A stretch of DNA of 15,417 nt from Chamaesiphon sp. (GCA_026786125.1 JAJAYU010000357.1:1-15417), one strand, 5' to 3'. Positions 1 through 7,390 are shown, counted from the first letter of the stretch. Numbers and translations are program-made. Notes: generated by a model not told the origin, from the sequence alone.

Positions 1-390
1 CTCACGACCCATGTAGCAGAAGATACCAATTAGGAAGTGGAATACTACTAGTTGGTAAGGACCGCCGTTGTACAACCACTCATCTAAGGAAGCAGCTTCC
101 CAGATTGGGTAGAAGTGAAGACCAATTGCATTGGATGAAGGAATAACAGCACCGGAGATGATGTTGTTACCGAACATTAAAGAACCAGCGACTGGCTCAC
201 GGATGCCATCGATGTCTACAGGAGGTGCAGCGATGAAAGCGATGATGAAACAGATTGTTGCAGACAGTAATGTAGGCACCATCAGTACACCGAACCAACC
301 AACATAAATGCGGTTCTCGGTGGAAGTGATCCAGCTACAGAAGCGGTCCCAGACGTTCGCGTTCTGGGTGCGTTGTAAGGTTGTGGTCAT
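1..390 (-). CDS. psbA: Photosystem II D1 protein (partial, N-terminal 130 residues)
   Basis: D1 is the photosystem II reaction-centre subunit that binds P680, pheophytin and QB in the thylakoid membrane. The reverse strand reads from an ATG at 388-390 without a stop to the window edge, giving exactly 130 codons. It begins [17 protein letters not shown] and contains the conserved D1 stretches [36 protein letters not shown] and [11 protein letters not shown]. Identity is certain from these. Codon 130, the last one in the window, is GAG (Glu); this position hydrogen-bonds the active-branch pheophytin and is Gln in some low-light D1 forms and Glu in high-light forms. Residue 80 is Gly, unlike the Ala of the low-oxygen D1' type. 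Nothing suggests a divergent or non-oxygenic D1 in this part. The rest of the gene lies outside the window. Only a weak AGGA (411-414) lies upstream of the start. Confidence 0.98.
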   Translation of the reverse strand, partial: MTTTLQRTQNANVWDRFCSWITSTENRIYVGWFGVLMVPTLLSATICFIIAFIAAPPVDIDGIREPVAGSLMFGNNIISGAVIPSSNAIGLHFYPIWEAASLDEWLYNGGPYQLVVFHFLIGIFCYMGRE

Positions 391-446
391 TGGTTTATGA
401 TTGCTTGTGTTCCTAATGGAACGGGATATCTTGGATGTATGTACCT

Positions 447-475
447 AATCTAACTCTATTGTTAACGTTTGTAAA
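447..475 (-). promoter_or_regulatory. psbA sigma-70 type promoter
   Basis: On the reverse strand TTTACA (470-475) serves as a -35 box, followed by a 17-base spacer and TAGATT (447-452) as a -10 box, 4 of 6 matches to TATAAT. Transcription would start near 440 and give a leader of about 50 bases. The arrangement is read directly from sequence; activity is inferred. Confidence 0.7.
458..475 (-). promoter_or_regulatory. HLR1 element (RpaB binding site) over the psbA -35 box
   Basis: HLR1 is a direct repeat of (G/T)TTACA(T/A)(T/A) separated by two bases and bound by the response regulator RpaB in cyanobacteria. The reverse strand reads TTTACAAA-CG-TTAACAAT: the first half is a perfect match, the spacing is exact, and the second half matches 7 of 8 positions. 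It overlaps the -35 box, so bound RpaB would be placed to control access of RNA polymerase. Whether the effect is repression under low light or activation under high light cannot be read from sequence. Confidence 0.7.
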
Positions 476-736
476 GTATTCTCATTTCTGATTAGCTGAT
501 GGGTGTCATCAGGTTTGCTGATGTTTGCTGGCTCTAGTGGCTTTGGGGTTTTGCGTCCATGAGTGCAGTAGGCATGATTGGCAACTCAACTAAATATTTA
601 TCTCGATTCTTCACTACCAGATTGAATCACGCTAAGGTGAAAGTCTGTTGCCGCAAGATTGTAGGCCATGATGATACGATCGATATCTGCGTCATCTTGA
701 TCGATCTCCCCAAGTTTTTTCATACCTTCTTAACAC
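476..736. other. Intergenic region between psbA and moeA (divergent)
   Basis: No credible gene is visible in this stretch. It holds a short perfect hairpin, CTGATG (496-501) and CATCAG (507-512) around a 5-base loop, with the left arm repeated at 518-523. moeA must be transcribed from within it, but I cannot pick a convincing -35/-10 pair or a ribosome binding site before the moeA ATG. An open frame at 559-795 overlaps the start of moeA in another frame and has no recognisable features. Confidence 0.5.
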
Positions 737-1969
737 ATGATTCCTGTATCCCAAGCCGAAAAGATTATTCTCAGCTTAGTTCAACCGTTGAGTGAGATAG
801 AATCAGTCGATCTGACACTGGCAACGGGGCGAATTCTGGCAAGATCGATCGATAGTCAATTGGACTTTCCCCATTGGGATAATTCGGCGATGGATGGGTA
901 TGCAGTAAAGTTTAGTGATGTGCGCTCGAGTACACCCAAGCATCCGATTACGTTGGAAATAGTCGAAGAGATTCCCGCTGGTTATCAACCGCAACGGGAG
1001 ATTCAATCGGGAGAAGCGGCGCGGATATTTACGGGGGCAATTGTGCCTGCTGGTGCGGATACGATCGTGATGCAGGAGCATACCCAGCGGGTACAGAAAA
1101 CTTTTGTCAAAATTCAAATCACCCCAACCGCAAAATCATTCATTCGTCAGCGAGGTGAATATGCCAAGGTTGGCGATCCGCTATTGGCTGCTGGTACGGT
1201 GCTAAACCCAGCCGAAATCGCGATTTTGGCGGCGACGGGATGCAGTGAGGTCAAGGTTTATCGTCGTCCGCGTGTGGCGATTATCTCGACGGGGAATGAA
1301 TTGGTGACACCGGATCGAACACTCAAGCCAGGGCAAATTGTCGATTCTAATCAATATGCCTTAGCTGCTTTTGTCCAGCAAGCGGGGGGAATACCAATCT
1401 GTATGGGAATTATCCCCGACGATCGAGCTAAACTGACCGCTGCGATGTCTGAAGCGATCGAGTCGGCTGATTTAGTACTTTCGACTGGCGGTGTCTCTGT
1501 GGGCGATTATGACTATGTAGAGGAGATATTGGCTGAGTTGGGTGGAGATATTCGGGTACGGGCAGTGGCGATCAAGCCAGGCAAGCCACTGACGGTTGCT
1601 AAGTTTAAGCGGGAGAATCGTTCGATCCTCTATTTTGGGCTACCAGGTAATCCGGTTTCGGCATTGGTTAGTTGCTGGCGATTTGTCCAACCCGCAGTGG
1701 CGAAGCTGGCTGGGTTGCCGAAGTCTAATTGGCAACCGACTTGGGTTGAAGCAATAACTACCCAAGATTTAACCGCTGATGGAAAGCGGGAAACTTATCT
1801 GTGGGGTAAGTTGGAACTAATCGACGGGCGATATCAATTTAGTCTCGCAGGTGGCAGTCATAGCTCGGCAAACCTGATCAATCTCGCAGGTACCAATGCT
1901 TTGGTCATGATACCTGTGGATGTGACTTCGATCGAGACTGGGACAACCGTAAAAGTATTAGTGATTTAG
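737..1969 (+). CDS. moeA: Molybdopterin molybdenumtransferase MoeA
   Basis: MoeA inserts molybdate into adenylylated molybdopterin, the last step in making the molybdenum cofactor needed in cyanobacteria by enzymes such as nitrate reductase. The 410-residue protein has the normal family length and order: DNSAMDGYA at 48-56, a GExARIFTGA segment at 92-101, STGNEL at 184-189 at the start of the MogA-like domain, GGVSVGDYD at 251-259, KPGKPLT at 280-286 and GLPGNPVS at 301-308, then a C-terminal beta-barrel domain to residue 410. These motifs line the active site in known MoeA structures. The ATG at 737 gives the expected N-terminus; no Shine-Dalgarno is visible. It stands alone, convergent with the rnhA operon, with no other molybdenum cofactor gene in the window. 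Confidence 0.96.
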   Translation: MIPVSQAEKIILSLVQPLSEIESVDLTLATGRILARSIDSQLDFPHWDNSAMDGYAVKFSDVRSSTPKHPITLEIVEEIPAGYQPQREIQSGEAARIFTGAIVPAGADTIVMQEHTQRVQKTFVKIQITPTAKSFIRQRGEYAKVGDPLLAAGTVLNPAEIAILAATGCSEVKVYRRPRVAIISTGNELVTPDRTLKPGQIVDSNQYALAAFVQQAGGIPICMGIIPDDRAKLTAAMSEAIESADLVLSTGGVSVGDYDYVEEILAELGGDIRVRAVAIKPGKPLTVAKFKRENRSILYFGLPGNPVSALVSCWRFVQPAVAKLAGLPKSNWQPTWVEAITTQDLTADGKRETYLWGKLELIDGRYQFSLAGGSHSSANLINLAGTNALVMIPVDVTSIETGTTVKVLVI

Positions 1970-2076
1970 CTTGAATCTTCGATGGTAGGCAGTCCCACAG
2001 TTTAGAGATTTTTGGTGGGGCGGGTTCGTTTAAGAATTATTGTTAAAAGAGAAGATTGTCAGCATAAACCAGCCCA

Positions 2077-2187
2077 TACAGGTCTTAACGAAAGCTGGGT
2101 GTGTTGGGTTTCATTCTTCTGCTTGGTGCGCTAATCCGTCGGGAAACCCGACGAACGCGCATCCGCAACCCAACCTACAGGTCTTAA
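2077..2187. mobile_element. Palindromic intergenic element with 12-bp flanking direct repeats (MITE-like)
   Basis: An 87-base sequence (2089-2175) is bracketed by identical copies of TACAGGTCTTAA at 2077-2088 and 2176-2187, as a target-site duplication would be. Inside are nested inverted repeats: GTTGGGTT (2103-2110) with AACCCAAC (2167-2174), TGCGC (2127-2131) with GCGCA (2157-2161), and a perfect core hairpin CGTCGGG (2137-2143) with CCCGACG (2147-2153) around AAA. It encodes nothing. Similar TTGGGTT...AACCCAA palindromes are common in cyanobacterial spacers. Lying between convergent moeA and rnhA, it could also end transcription from both sides. The mobile nature is inferred. Confidence 0.6.
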
Positions 2188-2228
2188 TTCACCATTCACC
2201 ATAGGCTAATTAACTATTCACCATCCAC
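2187..2228 (-). repeat. Heptamer repeat patch (GAATGGT type) overlapping the rnhA 3' end
   Basis: The reverse strand contains copies of the heptamer GAATGGT and its variants (GGATGGT, GAATAGT), the same unit seen at 7391-7418 and 9489-9509. The last codons and stop codon of rnhA (GGT GAA TAG) are formed by this repeat, so the C-terminus of that protein is repeat-derived. Confidence 0.6.
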
Positions 2229-3068
2229 TCGTTCCAATTGCCATAGAATCTGGTTTCCTTCCCGCCGGACTCTAGAAACGATCCAGTTGCGCCATGCCCA
2301 ACTATCGCCGCGACTGGTGACTGCACTGGCATTGATGTCCATTAGATCTGCAAGTTCAGAACTAGCAATCAGATAACTACCTTTGGCAATCTCATCGGCG
2401 ATTCGTAATGTGTCGATGAGGTGGTGGAGATGGGCAACACGGACTTCGCGAGGGATATGATCGGTACTTTCGGTATGAACGATCTGTTCTTCTAACATGG
2501 AGACAATTTGTAACTCAGGTGGAGAGGGAATAGGTGCTAAACGATTTGTAGAGTTCTGTTTAGCTGGAGGTAACTCCATTGTAGATCGTTGCCGGAGTTG
2601 CGGTGGTTGACCGCTAGAAAAGCCTCTGGCGATCATGTCACAGCGTTCGTTTCCGACATTACCAGAATGCCCACGTACATGCTGCCAAGAGACGGGGACT
2701 TTGGTTTGGGCTTGGACTTGCCGATCGAGCAAATCGAGTGTTTCCCACAGGTCTTTATTCAAGACATCTTTGCCAGCAGCGGTTTTCCAGCCTTTTTTCT
2801 TCCAGCCTTTTACCCATTGGGTGATACCTTTAATCAGATATTCACTATCGGTGTAGAGGACGCATTGCTGAGTTTGGCTGGTACCTGCAAAAAATTCTAG
2901 GGCGGAGATGGCGGCTTGCATCTCCATCCGATTATTGGTCGTTGCTCGATCGCGTCCGCCGAGTTCGTGACAGCTACCATCATCATAGTAAGCAACTGTA
3001 CCCCATCCACCAGGGCCAGGATTGCCGGAGCAAGCTCCATCTGTGTATAAGTCTCTAATTCTACTCAT
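2214..3068 (-). CDS. rnhA: Ribonuclease HI with C-terminal helix-turn-helix-like extension
   Basis: RNase HI cleaves the RNA strand of RNA-DNA hybrids, removing primers and R-loops. Residues 1-150 form the complete catalytic domain: LYTDGACSGNPGPGG with Asp10, NNRMEM with Glu49, LYTDSEYL with Asp74, RGHSGNVGN with His134 and ERCD with Asp144, matching the four acidic residues and the histidine of the E. coli enzyme. The protein is 284 residues, against about 155 for the usual enzyme. After a polar linker (150-205), residues 205-284 form a second domain. Within it ELADLMDINASAVTSRGDSW (239-258) looks like a helix-turn-helix, followed by a Trp- and Arg-rich segment. Its role is unknown; nucleic acid binding is an inference. 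A strong GAGGAG (3080-3085) lies inside the end of the upstream gene, 11 bases before the ATG, which fixes the start and suggests translational coupling. Confidence 0.94.
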   Translation of the reverse strand: MSRIRDLYTDGACSGNPGPGGWGTVAYYDDGSCHELGGRDRATTNNRMEMQAAISALEFFAGTSQTQQCVLYTDSEYLIKGITQWVKGWKKKGWKTAAGKDVLNKDLWETLDLLDRQVQAQTKVPVSWQHVRGHSGNVGNERCDMIARGFSSGQPPQLRQRSTMELPPAKQNSTNRLAPIPSPPELQIVSMLEEQIVHTESTDHIPREVRVAHLHHLIDTLRIADEIAKGSYLIASSELADLMDINASAVTSRGDSWAWRNWIVSRVRREGNQILWQLERVDGE

Positions 3069-3074
3069 TCGTAA

Positions 3075-4073
3075 TTACACTCCTCGATCGGGCATATTCA
3101 CTGCCTCTGGGAGTATCTCTTCACTATGATTTGCAGCTTGATCGGCACTCCAAGGATCTTCCGGTTTGTATTCTAGTTTTGGGGCTGGAGGAGGAGGGGG
3201 GAGTTCAGTTCGGCTCTGCTCACTGACCACGGGAGAAGTTGGATCTTCAATTTGACTTTGCTCACTGACTGGTTGATTTTGGTCGGTGAGCGGCTCGTAC
3301 TGAGCGGAGCCGAAGTAAGCCGAACTGACAACTGGATTGAGATCGCCGCTGGGTGGTTGGACTTGTTGCTGCATCTGAGCAATCACAATATCGACAATTT
3401 CTTGCGGATCGGTGGTTTCGACTCCAAATTGTTCGGCTAGTTCGGCGACTAGGCTGGGATCTTTGTGCAACATTGCCGAAAATTCTTCGAGACTAATTTC
3501 ACGAGTTTCGGATGGTGCATTTTCGTCGTCTGAATATGATCCAAAAGACTGGGATGGGGGTGATTCCATCGGATCGTTGTCGATTAGTAGTTCCGCTGGT
3601 ATTTCGGGAAACTGATCAAAGGAACTGTTGGCTCCTGAACCTAGAGCATCAAATTCCATAATCGGAAGTAGGTCTGAAAATTCTTCAGCTTGACGATTGA
3701 GCAACCTCGATCCATAAGATCCAGCCAAATCGCCAATCTCACCGCAGTCAAGTTCAGCCAATTGCACCATCCGTCCAGCTAGTTCATAATTAGGAACGGG
3801 TGCCTGAATCAAGTTATTCCCAAACCTGTCGAGCCATTCCAGCCACTCGGATTTGCGGACTCGTTGCCTAATTTTATTAAAAAAACCGACAGCCCGTGGT
3901 TGTTGCCAGCCATGCGCTACACCTTCGAGCAACTGCATGAATAGATACTCTCGATCGGTATCATCAAGAGGTGGTAACTCGGCGGTACTGACCCGATTTA
4001 TCGATCGATCTGCCCCTTGCTTAGACAATTTACGAAACCACCTCACTAATGATTGCCAGATTTTTTTTAACAT
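3075..4073 (-). CDS. Conserved hypothetical protein upstream of rnhA
   Basis: I do not recognise a named domain in this 332-residue protein. Residues 1-130 look like a folded, helical domain: it opens with a basic amphipathic stretch (MLKKIWQSLVRWFRK), then LPPLDDTDREYLFMQLLEG and a Trp-rich segment (EWLEWLDRFGNN). Residues 135-190 are acidic and low in complexity. A second short helical segment (ISLEEFSAM to IVIAQMQQQ, 193-236) follows. The C-terminal 95 residues are Pro/Ser/Glu-rich and disordered, including a duplicated VSEQS and a run of prolines. It is the first gene of a likely operon, ending 6 bases before rnhA, and is divergent from dnaX with 127 bases between. The C-terminal part contains an inverted-repeat-rich stretch, described separately. 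A role linked to RNase HI is suggested only by position. Confidence 0.82.
   Translation of the reverse strand: MLKKIWQSLVRWFRKLSKQGADRSINRVSTAELPPLDDTDREYLFMQLLEGVAHGWQQPRAVGFFNKIRQRVRKSEWLEWLDRFGNNLIQAPVPNYELAGRMVQLAELDCGEIGDLAGSYGSRLLNRQAEEFSDLLPIMEFDALGSGANSSFDQFPEIPAELLIDNDPMESPPSQSFGSYSDDENAPSETREISLEEFSAMLHKDPSLVAELAEQFGVETTDPQEIVDIVIAQMQQQVQPPSGDLNPVVSSAYFGSAQYEPLTDQNQPVSEQSQIEDPTSPVVSEQSRTELPPPPPAPKLEYKPEDPWSADQAANHSEEILPEAVNMPDRGV
3206..3327. repeat. Inverted and direct repeats inside coding sequence
   Basis: CAGTTCGGCT (3206-3215) and AGCCGAACTG (3318-3327) are perfect 10-bp inverted repeats. Between them lie two direct copies of GCTCACTGAC (3218-3227 and 3260-3269), a near inverted copy at 3281-3291 (GGTCGGTGAGC), and TGAGCGGAGCCGAAG (3301-3315). 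The latter resembles the TGAGCGGAGTCGAA palindromes that are dispersed in cyanobacterial genomes. The stretch lies in frame in the disordered C-terminal part of the gene at 3075-4073 and encodes the VSEQS duplication and the SAYFGSAQYE segment. I infer that a dispersed repeat was captured as coding sequence. Confidence 0.55.
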
Positions 4074-4200
4074 TTACTGATTCCTTGGATGCACAATTTT
4101 AGGTACATTCGATCTAGAGTATCGTAGAGGGTAGTGCTAGGCAAATCACCTCAATTGAGAGATATTACTTTCGCTCGACCTTTTTCTATTTATCCCGCAG

Positions 4201-6105
4201 ATGGCATATATACCTCTACATCATAAATATAGACCACAAACTTTCGCGGATCTGGTCGGTCAAGAGGCGATCTCTACTACCTTAACTAATGCGCTCCGAC
4301 TCCAGAAGATTGCCCCAGCATACCTGTTTACTGGGCCACGGGGCACGGGCAAAACTTCTAGCGCCAGAATTCTAGCGAAGTCTCTCAATTGTATGGCGAG
4401 TCCGGTACCTACAGCACAACCTTGTGGGATTTGTGAGGTATGTAGCTCGATCGCCCTCGGTGCTGCTCTAGATATTATCGAAATCGATGCTGCTAGTAAT
4501 ACAGGTGTTGATAATATCCGCGAAATCATCGAACGCGCTCAATATGCGCCCGTTCAGTGTCGCTATAAAGTTTACACGATCGATGAGTGTCACATGCTCA
4601 CTACATCGGCATTCAATTCACTATTAAAGACGCTAGAGGAGCCACCAGATAGAGTGGTATTTATTCTCGCAACTACCGATCCGCAGCGGGTGTTACCAAC
4701 GATTATCTCCCGTTGTCAGCGATTTGATTATCGGCGGATTCCGGTGGATGCGATGGTTAAGCATCTGACTTATATTGCGGGAATTGAGCAGATTTCGATC
4801 GATCCAGCATCAGTAAAATTAATTGCCCAAATCGCTCAGGGTGGGCTACGGGATGCGGAGAGCTTACTCGATCGGTTGAGCTTACTTGATGGCGAGATTA
4901 CACCCGATCGAGTGTACGATGCGATCGGTTCGGTACCAGAACAAGATTTATTGGATCTCTTACATTCGATCGCCAAAGCTGACCCAGAAAGTTTACTCGA
5001 TCGTACCCGCACTATTCTCGAACGGGGCAAAGAACCCCTGACTGTGCTCCAAAATCTCGCAGGTTGTTATCGCGATTTGCTGATTGCCAAAACTGCTCCC
5101 AAGCGTCCAGATCTAGTCGCACTAACCAGTGAGACTTGGACCGAATTGGTGAATATCGCTAAAACATGGGAATTGAACTGGATTCTCAATGGTCAAAAAT
5201 ATCTCAAAGATAGCGAAATTCAGCTCAAGCATACAACTCAACCCCAACTATGGTTGGAGATTGCGATCTTGGGGCTACTGACAGTTAGTACCCAACAGTC
5301 ACCAGCTCCTGCTCCCGCCAGTGCAGCTTTACCGTCGAGAGCTACTAGCCCTCAAATGTCTCCACCACCAGCGATGCAGACACAAAATATTGCAGCCGCT
5401 CCAATTACCCCGTCAGCTCCGTCAGCTCCATTGACCCCCATCGTCGCGCCAGTACCGATCGGCACTGTTGACCTCATCCAGACTTGGGAACAGGTCTTAC
5501 AGCAGCTTCTACCCGCCAGTAGGGACTTATTCAAACCGTTTGGGAAGTTGATTGTGGTTTCAGAAACCCAAGCGATTGTGGCGATGAAATCAAGTACGAT
5601 GCAATCGATCGCGTCTGGGAAGGTGCCAGAACTGAGTAAAGTATTTAGTAATATGTTTGGTCGATCGATCACGGTGAAACTAGATGTGATGGGCAAAACT
5701 CAATCCCAGCAGATTACTTCTGCCCCGCCATCAAAACCACCAGAACTAGCTGTAGTTACGCCACCAGAAATTCCCACAACAATTCCAGCACCTGTAGTCG
5801 ATCGACCCGCACCTGAAATAGCCAAGCCACCGGAGCTAAAAATCGCGCCCCCAGAACTACCTGTAGTAGCCCAGCCAGAACCATTAGCCCCAGTAGATTT
5901 ATTTGAATCAGATCCATCAATGGATTTTGCCGAACCGCCCGACTCCCTTGACGTGGAACGTGCCGAGCATACGCCAGAAATCGAGTTAGAAGAACCAGAT
6001 CTCGATCCGATCCTGCAAGCTGCAACGGAGCATGTTGTCAAAAATTTTAATGGCGAAATTATCGATCGCAGTCACGAACTATTCGACCAAATTGTTGGTG
6101 AGTAA
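4201..6105 (+). CDS. dnaX: DNA polymerase III subunit gamma/tau
   Basis: DnaX is the ATPase of the clamp loader, which loads the sliding clamp and, in the tau form, ties polymerase and helicase together at the fork. Within 634 residues the AAA+ core is complete: GPRGTGKT at 45-52 (Walker A), a zinc-binding set Cys64, Cys75, Cys78 and Cys81, YTIDECH at 125-131 (Walker B), LATTD at 156-160 (sensor 1) and ISRCQRF at 169-175 with the SRC arginine finger. Clamp-loader domains II and III run to about residue 360. A Pro/Ala-rich linker (about 365-423) leads to a small conserved C-terminal domain (about 424-498) and a disordered Pro/Glu-rich tail with an acidic end. Some cyanobacteria, such as Synechocystis, carry an intein in DnaX; there is none here. 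I see no A-rich slippery heptamer for making a shorter gamma form. The ATG at 4201 gives the family N-terminus (MAYIPLHHKYRPQTF). Confidence 0.97.
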   Translation: MAYIPLHHKYRPQTFADLVGQEAISTTLTNALRLQKIAPAYLFTGPRGTGKTSSARILAKSLNCMASPVPTAQPCGICEVCSSIALGAALDIIEIDAASNTGVDNIREIIERAQYAPVQCRYKVYTIDECHMLTTSAFNSLLKTLEEPPDRVVFILATTDPQRVLPTIISRCQRFDYRRIPVDAMVKHLTYIAGIEQISIDPASVKLIAQIAQGGLRDAESLLDRLSLLDGEITPDRVYDAIGSVPEQDLLDLLHSIAKADPESLLDRTRTILERGKEPLTVLQNLAGCYRDLLIAKTAPKRPDLVALTSETWTELVNIAKTWELNWILNGQKYLKDSEIQLKHTTQPQLWLEIAILGLLTVSTQQSPAPAPASAALPSRATSPQMSPPPAMQTQNIAAAPITPSAPSAPLTPIVAPVPIGTVDLIQTWEQVLQQLLPASRDLFKPFGKLIVVSETQAIVAMKSSTMQSIASGKVPELSKVFSNMFGRSITVKLDVMGKTQSQQITSAPPSKPPELAVVTPPEIPTTIPAPVVDRPAPEIAKPPELKIAPPELPVVAQPEPLAPVDLFESDPSMDFAEPPDSLDVERAEHTPEIELEEPDLDPILQAATEHVVKNFNGEIIDRSHELFDQIVGE

Positions 6106-6109
6106 CAAT

Positions 6110-6472
6110 CTATCGCTGAGGAATTAATTTCATTTTCACAATCAAATTTTTGAGTTTAGTTTTGCCACAAGGTTCAATGCTTTGACAATCATTTACCTTA
6201 ATGCGTTGATACGTTAGTCGTACCTGCTGGTTGAGGAGTTTAGTCTGGTTGCAAATATCAAAGTCAGCTCCAAGCTGATAAATTTTGCCACTAGTATTAA
6301 TTTCGACATAACACATCAGATCTCCATTTGTGAGCTTTAAAACTTTACCACTGGTAGGAAATGAATTAGATTTTTTGAATTTATTTGCTTCGCTAGGTGA
6401 TCCAGCTAAAAAATTTAAGCTAACGATCAGCCCAGCACAAGTTGCTGTTGTGAGATAATGATTTACTTTCAC
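6110..6472 (-). CDS. Small predicted secreted protein, unknown function
   Basis: A protein of about 120 residues, not recognised. It opens with a basic start and a hydrophobic segment (TTATCAGLIVSLNFLAG) followed by SPSEA-N, a plausible signal peptidase I site, so it is probably exported to the periplasm or beyond. The mature part is basic (many Lys), with three cysteines spaced as C-N18-C-N6-C that might form a disulfide, and a segment GKVLKLTNGDLMCYVEI that reads as beta strands. No in-frame ATG exists before the upstream stop: the start is GTG at 6470-6472 (chosen) or TTG at 6476-6478. It ends 4 bases from the dnaX stop, tail to tail, and lies downstream of cbiO by about 60 bases, so it may be co-transcribed with the cobalt operon. 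It could be a lineage-specific protein. Confidence 0.65.
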   Translation of the reverse strand: MKVNHYLTTATCAGLIVSLNFLAGSPSEANKFKKSNSFPTSGKVLKLTNGDLMCYVEINTSGKIYQLGADFDICNQTKLLNQQVRLTYQRIKVNDCQSIEPCGKTKLKNLIVKMKLIPQR

Positions 6473-6532
6473 GATCAAAATGTCTCTACTAATAAATAAT
6501 CTATAATCCTATCACAATGGGCAACCACCACA

Positions 6533-7381
6533 TTAGCTTTTCAATAGGTATTTGTCTAGATAAAGATTAAATTCCTCGATCGATCTAGGAGCAGACACTT
6601 CGGGTATTTTATCAGCAATTTTCGACCACATTTGCCAGAGGATTGGCATTCCCAATTCAAAGGTTGTCATTGATTGAAGCTGTTCAAAAACTGCCAGGGT
6701 TTCACCTTCAGCAATTAGCTCGCCTTGCTCCATCACCAATACCCAATCAGCCCATTGATAGACAAAATCTAAATCGTGGGTGGCGATTAATAGGGTAGTA
6801 CCCAATTTGGCGATCGAATCTAGTTCTGTCAAAAGATTACGAGTTTGAATCGGATCGAGATAAGCGGTTGGTTCATCTAGCAATAATAATTCAGGTTGCA
6901 ATACCATCACACCAGCGATACTGACTCGTTTTTTTTGACCTAAGCTAAGATGCTGAAGGGGCAACATCGCGAGGTTTTCTAAGTGAAAATCTGCGAGAGT
7001 TTTAGTTACTTTTATGGCTACTTCTGGATCTGGCAAACCTTGATTGCACAGTCCATAAGAGATGTCAGCGGCAACAGTCGGTGCCACTAATTGCTGTTCG
7101 GGATCTTGGAATACTAAGCCTACTCGTTGTCGCCAGCGATTGAGGGAAGACCTATCGAATGTGAGTGGAGTATTATCTAAAATAACTGTACCTCGATCGG
7201 GTTGGCATAGACCATCGGCAATCAGAAACATGGTAGATTTACCACAACCATTTTGACCAATAATTGCTGTCTTTTTATGCTTTGGCAACCGAAAGCTTAA
7301 TCCTTTTAAGGTTGGGGCTTTCGCCATTGGATAGCTATAGTAAATATCTTTAAATTCTAGTAAGTATTCACAATTAGTCAT
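6533..7381 (-). CDS. cbiO: Cobalt ECF transporter ATP-binding protein CbiO
   Basis: CbiO is the ATPase that powers cobalt import through CbiMNQ. All nucleotide-binding elements are present in 282 residues: GQNGCGKST at 42-50 (Walker A), VFQDPEQQL with Gln92 (Q-loop), LSLGQKKR at 145-152 (signature, with Leu in the variable third position), LLLLDEPTAYLD at 165-176 (Walker B and D-loop) and THD with His202 (switch). The FQDPEQQL segment is typical of ECF-family ATPases. It is the last transporter gene of the operon, separated from cbiQ by a 40-base spacer filled with heptamer repeats, and no Shine-Dalgarno is visible before its ATG. Only one ATPase gene is present, so the transporter probably uses a CbiO homodimer. 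Confidence 0.94.
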   Translation of the reverse strand: MTNCEYLLEFKDIYYSYPMAKAPTLKGLSFRLPKHKKTAIIGQNGCGKSTMFLIADGLCQPDRGTVILDNTPLTFDRSSLNRWRQRVGLVFQDPEQQLVAPTVAADISYGLCNQGLPDPEVAIKVTKTLADFHLENLAMLPLQHLSLGQKKRVSIAGVMVLQPELLLLDEPTAYLDPIQTRNLLTELDSIAKLGTTLLIATHDLDFVYQWADWVLVMEQGELIAEGETLAVFEQLQSMTTFELGMPILWQMWSKIADKIPEVSAPRSIEEFNLYLDKYLLKS

Positions 7382-7390
7382 TGAGGAAGT

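Noticed and set aside
636..657. GGTGAAAGTC...GCCGCAA upstream of moeA resembles part of a cobalamin riboswitch core.
   Set aside because: The GCTGnCCC part, the closing helix and the B12 box are absent, and the downstream gene has no link to cobalamin; probably chance.
559..795. Open frame of 78 codons before and overlapping moeA.
   Set aside because: It overlaps the moeA start in another frame, has no recognisable sequence features, and its composition is unlike a gene.
1992..2017. CCCAC...GTGGG pair after moeA as an intrinsic terminator.
   Set aside because: The stem is five base pairs with a long loop and is followed by GC-rich sequence rather than a T-run.
4260..4529. Long open frames antisense to dnaX (also 5352-5696 and 5700-6041).
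   Set aside because: They lie wholly within a certain dnaX coding sequence on the other strand and show only low-complexity translations.
4201..6105. Search for an intein in DnaX.
   Set aside because: Walker A, zinc cysteines, Walker B and SRC motif follow with normal spacing, so no insertion is present.
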